This document shows positions 37,033-50,931 of a stretch of DNA of 64,000 nt, one piece after another. The position numbers and the translations under genes are program-made. The stretch's first letter is position 1, and every line of letters starts with the position of its first letter. Below the pieces are notes generated by a model. The model was given only the letters and a program-made list of their open reading frames with translations. It was not told the DNA's origin and searched no databases. The stretch lies in contig CDMY01000340.1 of the NCBI GenBank assembly GCA_001179505.1, positions 1 to 64,000 on the forward strand, written 5' to 3'. Source of the stretch: Vitrella brassicaformis. Its lineage: Eukaryota > Sar > Vitrellaceae.

Positions 37033-37510
37033 ATGGCGCGATATCGATTGAGCCTCGCTGTGTTCGCCTTTTTGGTGCTGGCTGTGCTCGACGAATCACT
37101 CGCCATCTCTGTGCAGCCTGCAGCTGCCTCTTCCGACAACACAGTCAGCCAAGCACACAGAAGAGCAAGGAAGAGACGAGCACTCATCAATTGCCTGTCT
37201 GTTTCATTGTTTGCTTGTTCGTTCGTTTGTGTCGGATGCATTGCAGGACTGTCTGTTTTACCCCCAGAGCAAGGTCGATCCTCATGTACCCCCACTCGAT
37301 GGTGCCATCAAGCCAGCGATCTCGGATGCGGACACGCACCACGTCAGTTGATCAAAGGAGCACACAGGCACGCGCAGTCGTCTGTGATGTGGCTCCTGTG
37401 TTTAGGAATTGACGCCTGCGGAAGAAGCATCAAGTGAGGAGCCCATCATGAGCGAGTCGCAAGACGAGACAAAGGGGGCAGAAAACCGCGAGGCCCTGTC
37501 GGCAAAGTAA
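37033..37510 (+). CDS. small secreted protein, three exons
   Basis: Three exons, 37033-37143, 37247-37342 and 37406-37510, all in phase 0 with GT-AG borders, give 103 residues and TAA. The N-terminus is a clear signal peptide: MARYRLSLAVFAFLVLAVLD followed by ESLAISVQ. The mature part has one exon with DCLFYPQSKVDPHVPPLDGA and a very acidic, Glu/Ser-rich end (ELTPAEEASSEEP). It has no known domain. The fully consistent phases and the signal peptide argue for a real gene despite its size. It could be a species-specific secreted or wall protein. Confidence 0.58.
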
Positions 37511-38290
37511 ATTGAAGAGACACTGGCAAAAGAAATCGTGCCTTTAGACACATCCAGCTCTCTCTGCGTTCTGTGTGTGTGTGTGCGCGTGGTGAAGGAA
37601 TCATGCGATGCTGCGGAAGGCGATCGAGAGTGAGGCGAAGTGAGGAGGAGCAAGAGACAAGACAGGCACAGAAACACACACGCTACATGCTCATCCTACA
37701 GTGTGTGTGAGTGAATGAATGAGAGAATGAGCGCTGACAATGAATGACATCCGTTCCTGACATAATGGAATGCACCCCACGAGTGTGGAAGTATCGACCA
37801 ATCGCATAAATCATTCATTCATTCATTTGCGTCTCCTATGAACGCATGAAGGAAGTGGCTATCCGTAGAAAGCACTGGGGTGTGGCCTACGAAAACTGCC
37901 TCCCCCGTTCGCTCAGTCGTCGCTGTCTGACTTGCGGTCAATCACTCTTCACTATTTCCTACTCGCTATTTTCACCTAAAACAGCCGTCGGGCGTGCAGA
38001 CGCGTGTACCACAGTCACATCCATCAGCATGCATGCACACGCCCGATGGATAGACACAGCATGACTGTCCTTATCGACACAGATGAAGCATATCGACACA
38101 CACGCACCCACACATTCACTCGTCCGGCACACGCACATACATATAATGGGATGACCACGTATCCCATTCATTCACTTGCTCTGCCCCACCAGTGCACCAC
38201 GCAGCACAGAGCCCCTCGTCGGCCGATATGTGAATGCTCCCGAGCCCAACTCCACTCTCACGACACCCATCTCGTTCATCATCATCATCA
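37511..38290. other. convergent spacer
   Basis: ATTC and CACA tracts; no coding sequence with support on either strand. Confidence 0.5.
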
Positions 38291-39390
38291 TCACGGCCCT
38301 GTTCCGCAGCGCCGGCATCGCCCGCCCGGTTCGTGCGTCACGCACTGCTCCTGTGTGCTGTACCAGGGGCCTGTTGACGCGATGTAGATGTCGATAGGCA
38401 GCCGACACTGGACATCCATTGGGGCGGCGATGAGCTGCTGCATCATCCCTCTGGTGACATAGAAGGCACACGTTCCGTGGGCGTAGATGCACGTGGGCTG
38501 AGACACAGGTGAGGCCCGCCATAGAGAGTAGAATGGCCGCCGATCTTGCGCCGCTTGATATGCCTCCTTCCGAAAGGATTCAGCGTCAGCGAGCTCCACA
38601 TCTGCAGACACACGGAGGCATTGCAAGTGAATGAGGGATCTTCATGGTGCCTCGTGTGCAGCGGCATATGAGTACCGTCTTCGATGAAGATGAACCCTGG
38701 ATCAGAGTAGTTGGCCAGCACCCTCCTGAACACCGACTGATAGGTGTAAAATAGGCGGTTGCCGAAGGTGATAGTCCGGCACTTGCTCCGCCGATTGTAC
38801 TCAAGGCTTGGCGCTGTGGTATTGATTATCGTCATATCAAAGCGGGACGCCCATGAGGGACGGGAACGAATGCGTCTCGCGTCGTCTTCTGGACGGGCCG
38901 ATATTATGAACACCCGCGGCATAGCGCACGATGCTGACATGGCGGAGCTGCTCGCAGGGCACTGCATGGCATAGAAAGGCATCAGCATGTGCGCCTTGAT
39001 GAAGTCCAGTGGACTGTGCCGCTCGTTGATTTGGGCCCGCCGATGCATAAGGAATGCAGAAAGAGCCAGCACGCCGGTGCAGAGGCACAGCCACCACGTC
39101 AGCCACCGCAATGTTTGGACATGGCAAGTCGATGCGAAGAATGTAGAACCCCAAATGTGTTTGATGCCGAGGAGATGCAGCTGCAGCTGAACAGGCGGCG
39201 TCCAATGAGAGCTTAACTCGCGAGAGGAATAGGGACGCCGCTTGTCTTTATAGAGGCGGCAAGGCTGCTCTTCCACCGGTACATCCAGCGTCACCTGCGA
39301 CATACATCCTCACGCGCAACACATGAAATGGAGCTAATCGGTGTGTGCGATGTCACTCACCGTGTCTGAAGTCGGCTCCCGAGCGTCCAT
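38291..39390 (-). CDS. type II membrane glycosyltransferase-like protein (GT25-like EDD motif)
   Basis: Three exons, 39390-39361, 39294-38676 and 38601-38291, join in phase to 319 residues. A cytosolic tail of about 70 residues is followed by one membrane helix (WLTWWLCLCTGVLALSAFL), the usual Golgi type II arrangement. The lumenal part has PRVFIISARPEDDARRI, NRLFYTYQSVFRRVLANY, and FIFIEDDVELADAESF made across the second splice. IFIEDDV fits a DxD-type nucleotide-sugar/metal site. TCIYAHGTCAFYVTRGMMQQ and LPIDIYI recall the late motifs of GT25 enzymes. The donor sugar is unknown. MSQVTLDVP at 39303 is an alternative start without exon 1. The last 20 residues are Arg/Cys-rich, and the true end may lie elsewhere. 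Confidence 0.6.
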
Positions 39391-40015
39391 CTTCACATGA
39401 ACACAACACAAACACACACACGAGGCAACTTTGAAGGTACAACGGTTTCCGTTTCCGAGGTGCTTTTGCCTCACCCAGTCAGTGGCGGGAGTGTGTCCGC
39501 ACAATGGCACGAGGTGAGGAGAGCTGTCACCATTGGCAGATTCCTGACAGGAGAGTTGCGGAGGCCGCTTCGACATCTGACAGCGACGAGGTGATCGTTG
39601 GACAAGGCCAGATCTGGAAGAGGGGGGAGGGGAGGAAGAGGAGGAAGAGGGGGGAGGGGAGGAAGAGGAGGAGGAGGAGGAGGAAAGACGAGGCGAGATC
39701 TGCCTCAGGAAACCCTACACCCTACACCCTAAACCCTGTGGTTGCATGAAGATGCCGCGACAGCCTGCCTGCATGCCAACGAAGCACCCTTCTTCACTTA
39801 CTAAGCTCTTTCCGACGTGTTTGGATTGTATGCAGAGTGTGTGTGTGACATTCGCCAGGATGGATGTAGGTAAATAGAATATCGCAGGTCCCGCCACGCA
39901 GCGCACACGAAAAATCCCCTTCCCTCCCCTGCACCTTCCTCCCTCCCTCCCTCCCTCCCTCTCGGTGGGTGACGTGCACTGTGTGTCGGTCGGTCGGTCG
40001 TTGTCTGCCTGTTGC
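39391..40015. other. spacer with purine-rich satellite and telomere-type motif
   Basis: 39618-39690 is a GGGGAGGAAGAGGA-type purine repeat. It is followed by AAACCCTACACCCTACACCC and TAAACCCTG at 39710-39738, a degenerate telomere-type array. CCCT tracts lie at 39918-39962. No gene seen. Confidence 0.55.
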
Positions 40016-42058
<2,043 letters not shown>

Positions 42059-42143
42059 GTGTTTGGAAAGAAGGCGAGCTTGGAAAGAGGAAGGGGGCAA
42101 GGCGTGAAACCGCTCTCTCACGACTGCGTGTATCCTGCCCAGC
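42059..42143. promoter_or_regulatory. compact 85-bp divergent promoter, RPT6 / DUF1365
   Basis: The shortest divergent spacer in the window. It contains GGCGAGCTTGGAAAG (GCGAGCTT at 42074-42081), the motif shared with other divergent spacers. Confidence 0.5.
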
Positions 42144-43655
42144 ATGACAGGGCCGCTTGCGCCAGCTTGGGCGCTTGCTGTGGCTGCGGTGAGCACCCTC
42201 TGTTTGTTTGTTTGGCGTTTGCTGTGGCGGTGGAACAGACGAGCAAGCCGGGCGGCGAGTGAGAGATTCGACGTGCATGGCTACGAAGGCACCACGCTGC
42301 ACTACAGGATGCCGCGAGGAGACAAACCCGCCAACAGATTCAGGTAGGGAGATTTGAGAAAGATCCATCACACAGATCTGCCTCTGCCATTGGACGCATC
42401 TGTGTGTGTGTGTGTTTGCTACTAGCTACTTCATTCGGATGGACCTGATGAATCTGAGCACACCCGTGGACACTTGGCTGGTGCGCTTCAACCGCAGTCG
42501 GCACCTCAAGCATCGCGAGGGCCGGCCGCTGAATGAGGAGGTGCTGCGCCTGTGCCAAGAACAAGCAGCCAATAGTACTGCAGAGGGCGCCGCTGTGCTG
42601 GACGGCCGGAGGCTGCGCATGTACGTTTTGACTGGTGCGGACTACCTGGGCTACTCATTTAACCCCATCAGCATCGTCTTCGTTTGTGATGACGACACCG
42701 GTAGGTATGGTATGTCCCAGCCCAACCAACCACCGTGTCTGTCGCCCGCTCTCAGTTTGTTTGTGCGCTCTCTCGCCTCGCACACAACACAGGTGACTTG
42801 TTGTATTTGGTGCACGAGGTGCACAACATCCCGTGGCTGGAGCGGACTGCCTACGTGACGCCCGTCAGGCCCACTGCCCGGCCTCCCACCCCGCCCACTC
42901 CATCGAGTGTGGCGTCCGACGGGAGTGAGATCGATGCCAATGGCGACGAGAGCGACGACTGGTGTGAGGTGGAGCTGTCGCACTCACTCCAGGACAAGAA
43001 GATGCACGTGTAATGCTTGAAACAGACGCGCACGTGTCGGGCAGGGCAGGCAACACAGGTCGATATGATGTCCCTCCCTGATGTGTTTATGTGGTCTGTG
43101 CTGTGCTGGGCGTATGGATGGCCACAGGTCGCCGTTCAACCCCCATTCGGGTCTGGTGTACCGCTTCACCTACCCACACCTCGACAGACTCCACCTAAGG
43201 AGAAGACCAGTGCAGACGAGTGACGGGCCGACATCCACATCCACACCAAGACCCGCATCCCTTGGGTGGCATCTGCCTGACCGAATCGAGATGAAGGTGT
43301 CGGTCATGGACAAGCAGACCCACCAGTCCATCATGTTCGCCGCCATCGACCTCAGGTCAGCTAGATGTCATGTGACCAATGAATGACTGGCAGCCAAGCC
43401 GCCGGGATCTGCTGCATTGACTGCATTGGTCTGTCTGTCTGTTGCAGGCGGGGCGAGTTCTCTTTATTGCGTTGGCCCCGTTCTCTGCTGACGGTGTTTC
43501 GCATCCACCTGGAGGCCTTCCTGCTGTATGTGCGGGGGTTCGTCATCTGCGACCACCCCAAGTGGGACGTTAGGGGCTATGTCTTCCAAGACCCAGAGAG
43601 GCACAACATGCACCACACACTCCCGCCAGACAGCCACTTCAACAAAAGAGATTGA
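42144..43655 (+). CDS. DUF1365 family protein with N-terminal membrane helix
   Basis: Five or six exons, about 390 residues. A signal-anchor ([20 protein letters not shown]) is followed by the DUF1365 pattern: [88 protein letters not shown] and [18 protein letters not shown], ending with [19 protein letters not shown]. The family often sits beside cyclopropane fatty acid synthase and oxidases in bacteria, suggesting a lipid-modification role; its reaction is unknown. An Asp/Ser-rich insert ([18 protein letters not shown]) interrupts the domain after the HEVHN motif. Divergent from RPT6. Confidence 0.88.
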
Positions 43656-45707
43656 TTAGTAGGGAGGGGCGTTTGTTGGTTAGCGGGTGGATTGATTTGT
43701 GTCTGGTCGTGTGAGGTGAGGGACTCGAAAATTCCTTTATCAAGAGTACGTGTTGAGTCCTCGCATCCACACAGGCAGACACACCCAGGGGCCACCAACA
43801 AACACACATAGCGGATGACCGACACTCACCCTCGTGGCCTTCTCGTAGACCTGGTCCAGTGGCGCCAGGGGATCGAGGACATACAGAACACCACATCGTG
43901 GGAGGGTCCACTCTCACCAGTGGCGTTCTGCGTGTGCCCGACACCGAGGTCACCATGAAGACTCATAAGAACGGCATCACAAGAGGAGCAGCCGACCGGC
44001 AAACCGTTCTCACCACACATGACGCCACATCATACAACCAGATTCTCTCCATCCATCCATCTATCCATCGTCATCTTGCTTGTTGTATCCATCTGTCTGT
44101 CTGTCTCTCGTGTCGCTAGCTAGTCGGAGCCGAACCAACGGCTCGATCGTCGGATGGTCTGTCAGTCAGTCGCTCACACTCCCTTGCGTACACACAACAC
44201 TTACATAAACGGGACCTTTCGATGCCACACAAAGGTCGGCCGTACACGACCACACTCACATTGCAATCCAGCCAGGCACCCAAGCAGCCAGGCATCACAC
44301 AAGCAGACAGACAGACAGGCAGACAGACAGCCGGGCACCTTAATTGACCTACGGACGGAAGTTGCAGAGTCCCTCCTCCTTAGGCACGCCACACACACTC
44401 GCACGCACCCACACACAGGTAGGCAGACAGATGGAAGAAAGATGCAAAATAGACCAACAAACAACGTTTAGATAAAGCATGGATGGACCAATCGATGGAT
44501 GCAGCCATGAAGGCAGGCAGGCAGGCGGGCAGGCGGGCAGGTAGTAGTAGCCCGTACGCAGCGTCTGTCCGTCTCAGGTGGTACTCGTACGTGCAGTGCA
44601 AGACAGCCAGTAGTCAGGGGGAGGGAGATGAGTCGTCAAGAGATGGGATGGATCCCTGTGTGCTGCACAAACAACGCAGGCAGGCAGGCAGGCAGAGGAG
44701 GCAAGTAGACGGCGCAAAAAGTTGAAGGCACGACACCGACCGAGGTTGCAGGGAAGGAAACAAGGTAGGTAGGCAGGTGGGTGTACGTGGTGGGTGAATG
44801 ATGGATGGCAAAATGACGGACGGACCGAGGCGAAGGAGACCGACGCCCGTCTATCTAACTCATGCAAAAAGTGGCCGGCCGGCCGGCCGGCACGACGACA
44901 ATCCCGGCCTGCCTACCTGCCTGCCTGCCTGCCCCCCCCCCCNNNNNNNNNNNNNNNNNNNNNNNNNNNNNNNNNNNNNNNNNNNNNNNNNNNNNNNNNN
45001 NNNNNNNNNNNNNNNNNNNNNNNNNNNNNNNNNNNNNNNNNNNNNNNNNNNNNNNNNNNNNNNNNNNNNNNNNNNNNNNNNNNNNNNNNNNNNNNNNNNN
45101 NNNNNNNNNNNNNNNNNNNNNNNNNNNNNNNNNNNNNNNNNNNNNNNNNNNNNNNNNNNNNNNNNNNNNNNNNNNNNNNNNNNNNNNNNNNNNNNNNNNN
45201 NNNNNNNNNNNNNNNNNNNNNNNNNNNNNNNNNNNNNNNNNNCCCCCCCCCCCCCCCCGTCAATCAGATCTCCCTGTCAATCAGAATCTGCTCTGCCTGC
45301 CTCTGTGCTGGGGGTCGGTTGATTGACAGGTTTGAGCGAAGAAAAAGGCAACGAAATAAAGCAACCACGGAAGAAGAACACACAGAGGGTTGGTTGGTGT
45401 GTCCACACACCACACGCACTCGTGGATGCATGTCATGCCATGCTGCCTAAATAGAAATATATTGATAAAGAACCACACACACACACCCTCACCCGCTCTG
45501 CCTGTCACGTCACATACATACACACAGACACAACACAGCGGGCGGAGGCCGCATCGGTGACCACAAGGCAGCGTAGCGTCTACAGGCCTTGAAAAAAAGA
45601 CAGACTTCTCCCTTTCAGCCCCGTGACGACACACACTGCCCCGCGCCCACACCACCCAGGCCAGCCCCCCACTGCACCAGTCAGTCAACCAGAAACCGCC
45701 AGTTGCT
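43656..45707. other. convergent spacer with assembly gap; one possible orphan exon
   Basis: 2 kb of CAGG, ATCC and CCGG repeats around a 300-N gap. One minus-strand stretch near 43836-43905 reads GVLYVLDPLAPLDQVYEKAT and runs into a GTGAGT donor, so a small or partial gene is possible. I could not find partner exons. Confidence 0.45.
44943..45242. other. assembly gap, 300 N, flanked by poly-C
   Basis: Exactly 300 N. The left edge is a run of 12 C and the right edge a run of about 16 C, so the gap probably lies in a C-rich satellite. Confidence 0.99.
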
Positions 45708-47171
45708 TTACAAGACAAAGATCTGCATGAGCCCAGCCGCCGCGAGAGTGGCGAGGGACACGGCGACTGCCCATGCGTTGGATGCGGTACCCTCTTCGTC
45801 GGCCTCAGTGGGGGCCTCCCTGGGAGTTGCAGCAGGCTCAGTCACATTGGCGTCCTCCGAAGGTGCGGGTGTGACCTCGGCCTGCTCCGCGACGGAGGGC
45901 GGCACCAGCACACCCTGCAGCAGATGCACATAGCCATCCGTGCCCTGCTGCTCAGAGTCCAGCACCAGAGGGAAGCCGCCTGCAAACACCACACCCCAAC
46001 AACACAGACAGACGCATTTGAGGCGGCGCTTCTTGACAAGTGCATCCTCGGTCTTGTAAGCATATATCTCAACGTACCAACAGTGAGGTTATCCCCGTCG
46101 ACGACGATGGGAAGCATGGACCCCTCGAGTGTCTCGAGTTCGCCGCCGTCCTGTGCGGCCAGCTCCTGCGTGCCGAGTGCGCCCCTCACGACATGGTACT
46201 GCAGCACTGCGGTGGCGAGTGCGTCGTCAGTGGCGATCCTCTCGAAGGTGGCGGGGTCGACCTGTGTGATGGCCTCGTCGGTCGGCGCGAACACCGTGTA
46301 GACCTCACCGGGCTCCAGGTAATCCGCAATCTCGTAGGTCTCCAGGAGGGCCTTGAGCTGCGTCGTTTGCTCCCCGTTCTCGATGATCGACAGAACGGTC
46401 TGCTGCATCGGCGTGTCGCCGCCAGGAGCCTTGGCGTCCTTGGGCGACTCCTTGGGGGCGGCGGCGGCCTCCTCGTCGCCGGCCTCGAGAGCGGGAGCAG
46501 TGGTCGGGCCCTCACCCAGCGTGATGCCGGGGGGCACCAGCACCGCATCAATCACGTGCACAACACCGTTCGACGCGGCAACGTCAGCCTGACGACACAA
46601 CACAGAAACGTATGCATCTCGAGGGCTCTCTTTCGCTTGCTGTTGCACTGCACCCCACCCCTTCCCACCTGGACGACGGTAGCGGCCTCCTCTCCGTTGA
46701 CTGTGACGACGTCGCCCTCCTTCCTGATGACCAGTGAGTCGCCCTGCAGGCTCTCGACGGTCGTCTCGCCCTCGGGCAGGTCGGTTGCAAGGGCCACCGA
46801 CTGCACTACGTGGTAGAGCAGCACCTCGCGCAGCAGCGTGTTGTTGCTCACGATGCTGTCCAGCACAGCCTCGGGCAGCGCGCTGAAGGCCTCATCTGTC
46901 GGCGCGAAAAGCGTCAGCTCCGACTCGGTGTCGTTGAGGGACGACAGCAGGTCCGCACGCACCAACAGCGACTTAAGCAGACCGGCAACCTGTGGACACA
47001 CAGACACGCAGCAAGCCGCAGAGTCACCAAGATATGCCCAGCACGTCAGATCTGCAGCACAGGCCATCCCCCCACCGCAGAAGAGTCGACAATCTCCGCT
47101 ATCGTCTGTGTCTGCGCGAAGGCGCCAGCGGCGAGAAGAGCCACGGCAAGCAGAGAAGCGACAACCCTCAT
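45708..47171 (-). CDS. secreted two-domain fasciclin (FAS1) protein with hydrophobic tail
   Basis: Cell-surface adhesion-type protein. The signal peptide MRVVASLLAVALLAAGAFAQ lies in exon 1 (47171-47076). The first FAS1 domain begins TIAEIVDSSAVAGLLKSLLV, with SELTLFAPTDEAFSALPEAV (H1), LLREVLLYHVVQS and VVHVIDAVLVPP (H2-type end). A Pro/Ala/Glu linker (EEAAAAPKESPKDAKAPGG) follows. The second domain has EVYTVFAPTDEAITQVDPAT, TAVLQYHVVRGALGT and YVHLLQGVLVPP. The tail is acidic/Pro-rich and ends in a hydrophobic segment, NAWAVAVSLATLAAAGLMQI, consistent with a GPI-anchor signal or a C-terminal membrane anchor. Four exons, about 400 residues. Divergent from the CCCH gene. Confidence 0.93.
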
Positions 47172-47474
47172 TGTGGACGGGGGACTGCAGCCTTGAGACA
47201 GTTGCAGTCGGAGAGGTTGATGCTAACGGTCAGCGGAGGATCTGGTCAGGTACGTCTGCAGGGCGGGAGCCTGTGCTGCTGCTCGTCGTCTGCGATGTAC
47301 GGGGGCTGTCGGGAACGCAACAGCGCGTTTTTCTGAAACGGGCTCGTCTCCCGGGTGCGAGCTTCCGAGAAAGGAGCAGCGGTTTCAGGGAGCCCTAGGC
47401 CGCTTTGAGCGCGCAAGCTGCTTGGGCAAGCGGGTCTTGCTGAGGATGTGCTGTAGATTTCCAGCGTTACCAAG
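47172..47474. promoter_or_regulatory. divergent promoter, FAS1 / CCCH genes
   Basis: 303-bp spacer. TGCGAGCTT occurs at 47356-47364, matching the motif of other divergent spacers. Confidence 0.45.
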
Positions 47475-50400
47475 ATGGATCTGAACCAGATGACCGGCGG
47501 GACGTCATCGACTTCCCCACAGGCGTGGGGTCAGCCGTCCGGCTTCTTAACTCAGCAAACGGCCTCCTACACTCCACCCTCGAGCGCCCAGCTTCCGCCT
47601 CTCGAGCCACACCTGTCCTCCCTCGTTGATTCTCTGGTCGACACGCCAACGAATACACAGCAACCCCAGCGTCGTGAGACACCACCCAACACGAACACCG
47701 AGATCTCACAGCCGACCATGGCGGCCGCACTCGGCGCTGACTTCGATGTGAGGAACGCCGCTTCGCTGCTGAGGCTGCGGGAGATCCTCAAGTCCGACGA
47801 CAACGTCGAGGCGCTCAGCGGCCTGCTCAGGAGCCTGCGGCGAGATACGGGAGGCGCCGACCGACAAGACGCACCACCCGGCTTCTCGCCCCACTCCCAA
47901 CAGACCTACTCGCCAGCCTCGCAGGCCACCCAGCCCCCTCCACCCCCTCCCCCCGGCAGCAACCACCACATGACCACCACCAGCCGCCAGATGACCATGA
48001 ACCCCGCCGCCCAGGCTGTCGCTGGGTACGGGCGGGCGATGACCGCCGGTCTGGAGGGCCTGCATGAGAGGGAGGTGTCGGTGATCGACTACACGGGTGG
48101 GCAGACGATGCTTCTGTCGCGTCAGCAGACGCAGCCGACATACCACCGCCCGCAGCAGCAGCAGCACCCCCCGATGCAGATGCCGATGCAGCACATGGCC
48201 CACCAGCAGCAGATGATGGAGGAGAAAAAGGGCGAGAAGGAGGGGGTCGCACGCGAAGTGCGCAGGATGATATGCTACAAAACCAAAATGTACGTCCCGA
48301 CACGGGCCACAGGAAAAACCACTGCCAAGGCCAGAAAGCGGTGGGTTCTGCATCGGTCTTTCCATCTATCTGTGTGTCGTGTTGTTGTGTGGGCCGTGCG
48401 TCTGTCTGTCTGTGCACGGACGGGATGTGTCATGCCTGCAGGTGTCCGTGGTATCCACTGGGCAAGTGCTGGCGAGGCGACCAATGCAACTTCGCACATG
48501 TACACGAAGGTGTGTACGCAGCAATCGATCCACGAACGAACAAGCTGACTCCCCTCCCTCCCTACGTGGCGTCTGTTTCTACCTGCAGAGTTGCGTCCTG
48601 GTCTGGCTGATGCTAAGGAGGAGGTGCGCACCCGCAACCCGACGACGAGCATGCAGCCGCCTCCACCGCCGCCCGGCTACCAGAACGCCGCACAGCTACA
48701 GAAACTCGCACGCGCATCCACCACTACATTCAAGGAAACGGTACGGAGGGTGACAATCAAAGTGACACACGTACGGACGCCCGTCATAGACATCTAATCT
48801 ACATGTGTGTCGTTCGTGCGTGTGTATACGTCAGCGCCCCGACGGCATGTCTGAGGAGATAAGTTTGATCCGCACACGTGACCCCTACACCCCGGCTGAT
48901 GTTGTGCCAGGGTAAGTCAACACACCGCAAGAGCAGCACACCAAAGGGGAGGGGTGCACATTCTCAATCTGCTGGGTCCTCCTCCCTCCCTTGCTCAGAG
49001 CATTCCTGCACAAGGTCGGCCAGCAGCAGCAACAGAAGCGCCCCACCACCCCCGCCCCTCCCCCCGGCTTCGCCACGCCCACACCAGCGGCCAACAGCGG
49101 CGGTCTGCCGCCTCTTCTCGGGCCCGAGCCCGACAGAAGCGCCAAGACCATGCAGGAGTACACGCGTGCAGCCTACAGCCGCATGCAGAACCAGCCCAAC
49201 ATCCGATCGCCCACCTCGGGGCCCGAGGGGGAGGATGCCTTGTCACTGCGACGTGGCGGTGGCGGTCAGACGGTGGTGTGGGGCATGGGCAAGGACGAGG
49301 TGCTCGTGCAGCGACCACCTGGCCTGGTCGCCACATCCCCTCCACCCCTCCACTCGCCACAGAACGTCCTCTCTCTCGAGTCACTGCTGGCGGGGCGGTC
49401 GATGGCCGGGACTGAGCAGGCGGCAGAGGAGTACCAGCGTCGGATGAAGGGACCCACATCGGCCGAGACCCTCCCAGTCGCATCGCACGTGTCATCTCCC
49501 CCTCTGGGCGACATCGACGTCATGAGCCCCCAGTCGCTGCCCGGCGAGCAGGCAAGCGGCGGCGCGGAGGGGCCGCCCCCCTACTCGCCCCCCCTGGCTG
49601 ATGCCAATCCCATCGAGGTGGTGTCCTTGCCGCTGTTGCACGACCTGCTGGCACAGGAGGGCAAGAAGAACGAGGCGGCCGTCACCAGCGGCGTCAGCCC
49701 ATCGGTGGCCGAGCAATCGGTCAGCCGCAGCGCAAGCCACACGTCCGCCACGCGGGACAGCTCTCGTCGCGGGCTGTCGGAGACGTCCCTTCCTGCCGTG
49801 CCCGAGGGCGAGCTCGAGAAGCAGATGATGCAGAAGCAGCTCAGCAAGAAGGAACATGCCGCCGCCAAGAGCCGATCGCTCGACACGCTGGAGCTCGCCG
49901 AGAAGGCCGACATCGAGGCACTCAACCGTGTGGTCATCGAGAAGCTCAGCGGCGGCCTGCAGGTTGGGACGGAGGGGCCAGTGGACATCTACGCGTCGTT
50001 GGCGAGTGTGCTGAGCCGCATCAAGCGGGCTAAACGCCACGAATTTTTGAAGCGAAGAATGATGCGCTTCCTGGCTGCTGGGTCTTCGGAGGGCATCATC
50101 AACCACACCGTCCACATCGACGACATGCCGCTCTTCGTCACCGGTGACGCCGTCGCGTGGCCCATCACACGCCTCCTCAAGTCGGCGGCCAAGGCCGAGG
50201 GCATGCCGGCATTCGATGCGCCATCGCTCGCCCAGTACCGCTTCGCCGACCACGAGCTCGAGGACCGGCTGTCCCCTTCTCTGGCTCTGGTTCCCGACAG
50301 CAGCGTGAGCGTCAAGTCAGTCAGCGAGCTGTTCCGCGGTGTGCTGGTGTGGACGAGTGCCATGGCCATCGTTGGCCGCATCGAATGGCACGAGGCGCAC

Positions 50401-50931
50401 CAGTACATGCAGCAGCTGACCGACATCCTCCTCAAGAGCCCGCCGTCGCCTGACCCCACCGTGGTGTGCCTGTACTACGACCAGTTCTTCAGGTCGCAGG
50501 CCGGCCTCGCCGCGCCGCTCGACCCGGAGACCGACTTCCACTCCACACCCATGCCAACGCAGACGTGGACAACGGTGTCGCAGGAGCTGCTCAGACACGC
50601 ACACAAGAAGGCGGCGGCCGTGGCGGCAGACAGCGAGAGGGCGGCAGCACCAGCAGCAGCGGCAGCGGCTCCCTCCATCTCGTCCGGCGACAACCGCTCG
50701 TCCACGCAGACGTCTCCCGTAGCGTCCCTATCAGCCGGCCGGGATGCCCTGGCACTGGCAACGGAAGTGGCGACAGAGATAGCAGCCGAGTCAGCAGCAG
50801 CGGCGGCGGAGGAGCCGACCAAGGCCGACCCGTCGCCGACTGAGGCTGAGGAGGCCATCGAGGCAGCGAGAGGTGACGAGGCGGGCGAGGTGGAGGGCGA
50901 CAGCGTTGTCGAGGACGACGACGACATGTAG
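47475..50931 (+). CDS. CCCH zinc-finger protein, long Pro/Gln/Ala-rich
   Basis: Probable RNA-binding regulator. Exon 1 (47475-48289) is Gln/Pro-rich with one helix-prone block (NAASLLRLREILKSDDNVEA). Exon 2 (48442-48509) and exon 1 together make one CCCH finger: CPWYPLGKCWRGDQCNFAH, spacing C-x7-C-x5-C-x3-H, introduced by ICYKTKM. A short exon (ELRPGLADAKEEV, with PPPPPPGYQNAAQLQKLARA) and DGMSEEISLIRTRDPYTPAD follow. The last exon (from about 49001) gives about 640 residues. It includes a coiled/helical part (EKQMMQKQLSKKEHAAAKSR) and an unfamiliar folded region (FLKRRMMRFLAAGSSEGIIN, WPITRLLKSAAKAEGM, RIEWHEAHQYMQQLTDILLK). The C-terminus is acidic with TAG 50929-50931. The single finger resembles those of alveolate mRNA regulators; the target is unknown. 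Confidence 0.85.

Noticed and set aside
39504-39749. Lys/Arg-rich open frame over the purine satellite
   Set aside because: Its RKRRKRGEGRKRRR composition is the direct reading of the GGAAGAGGAG repeat.
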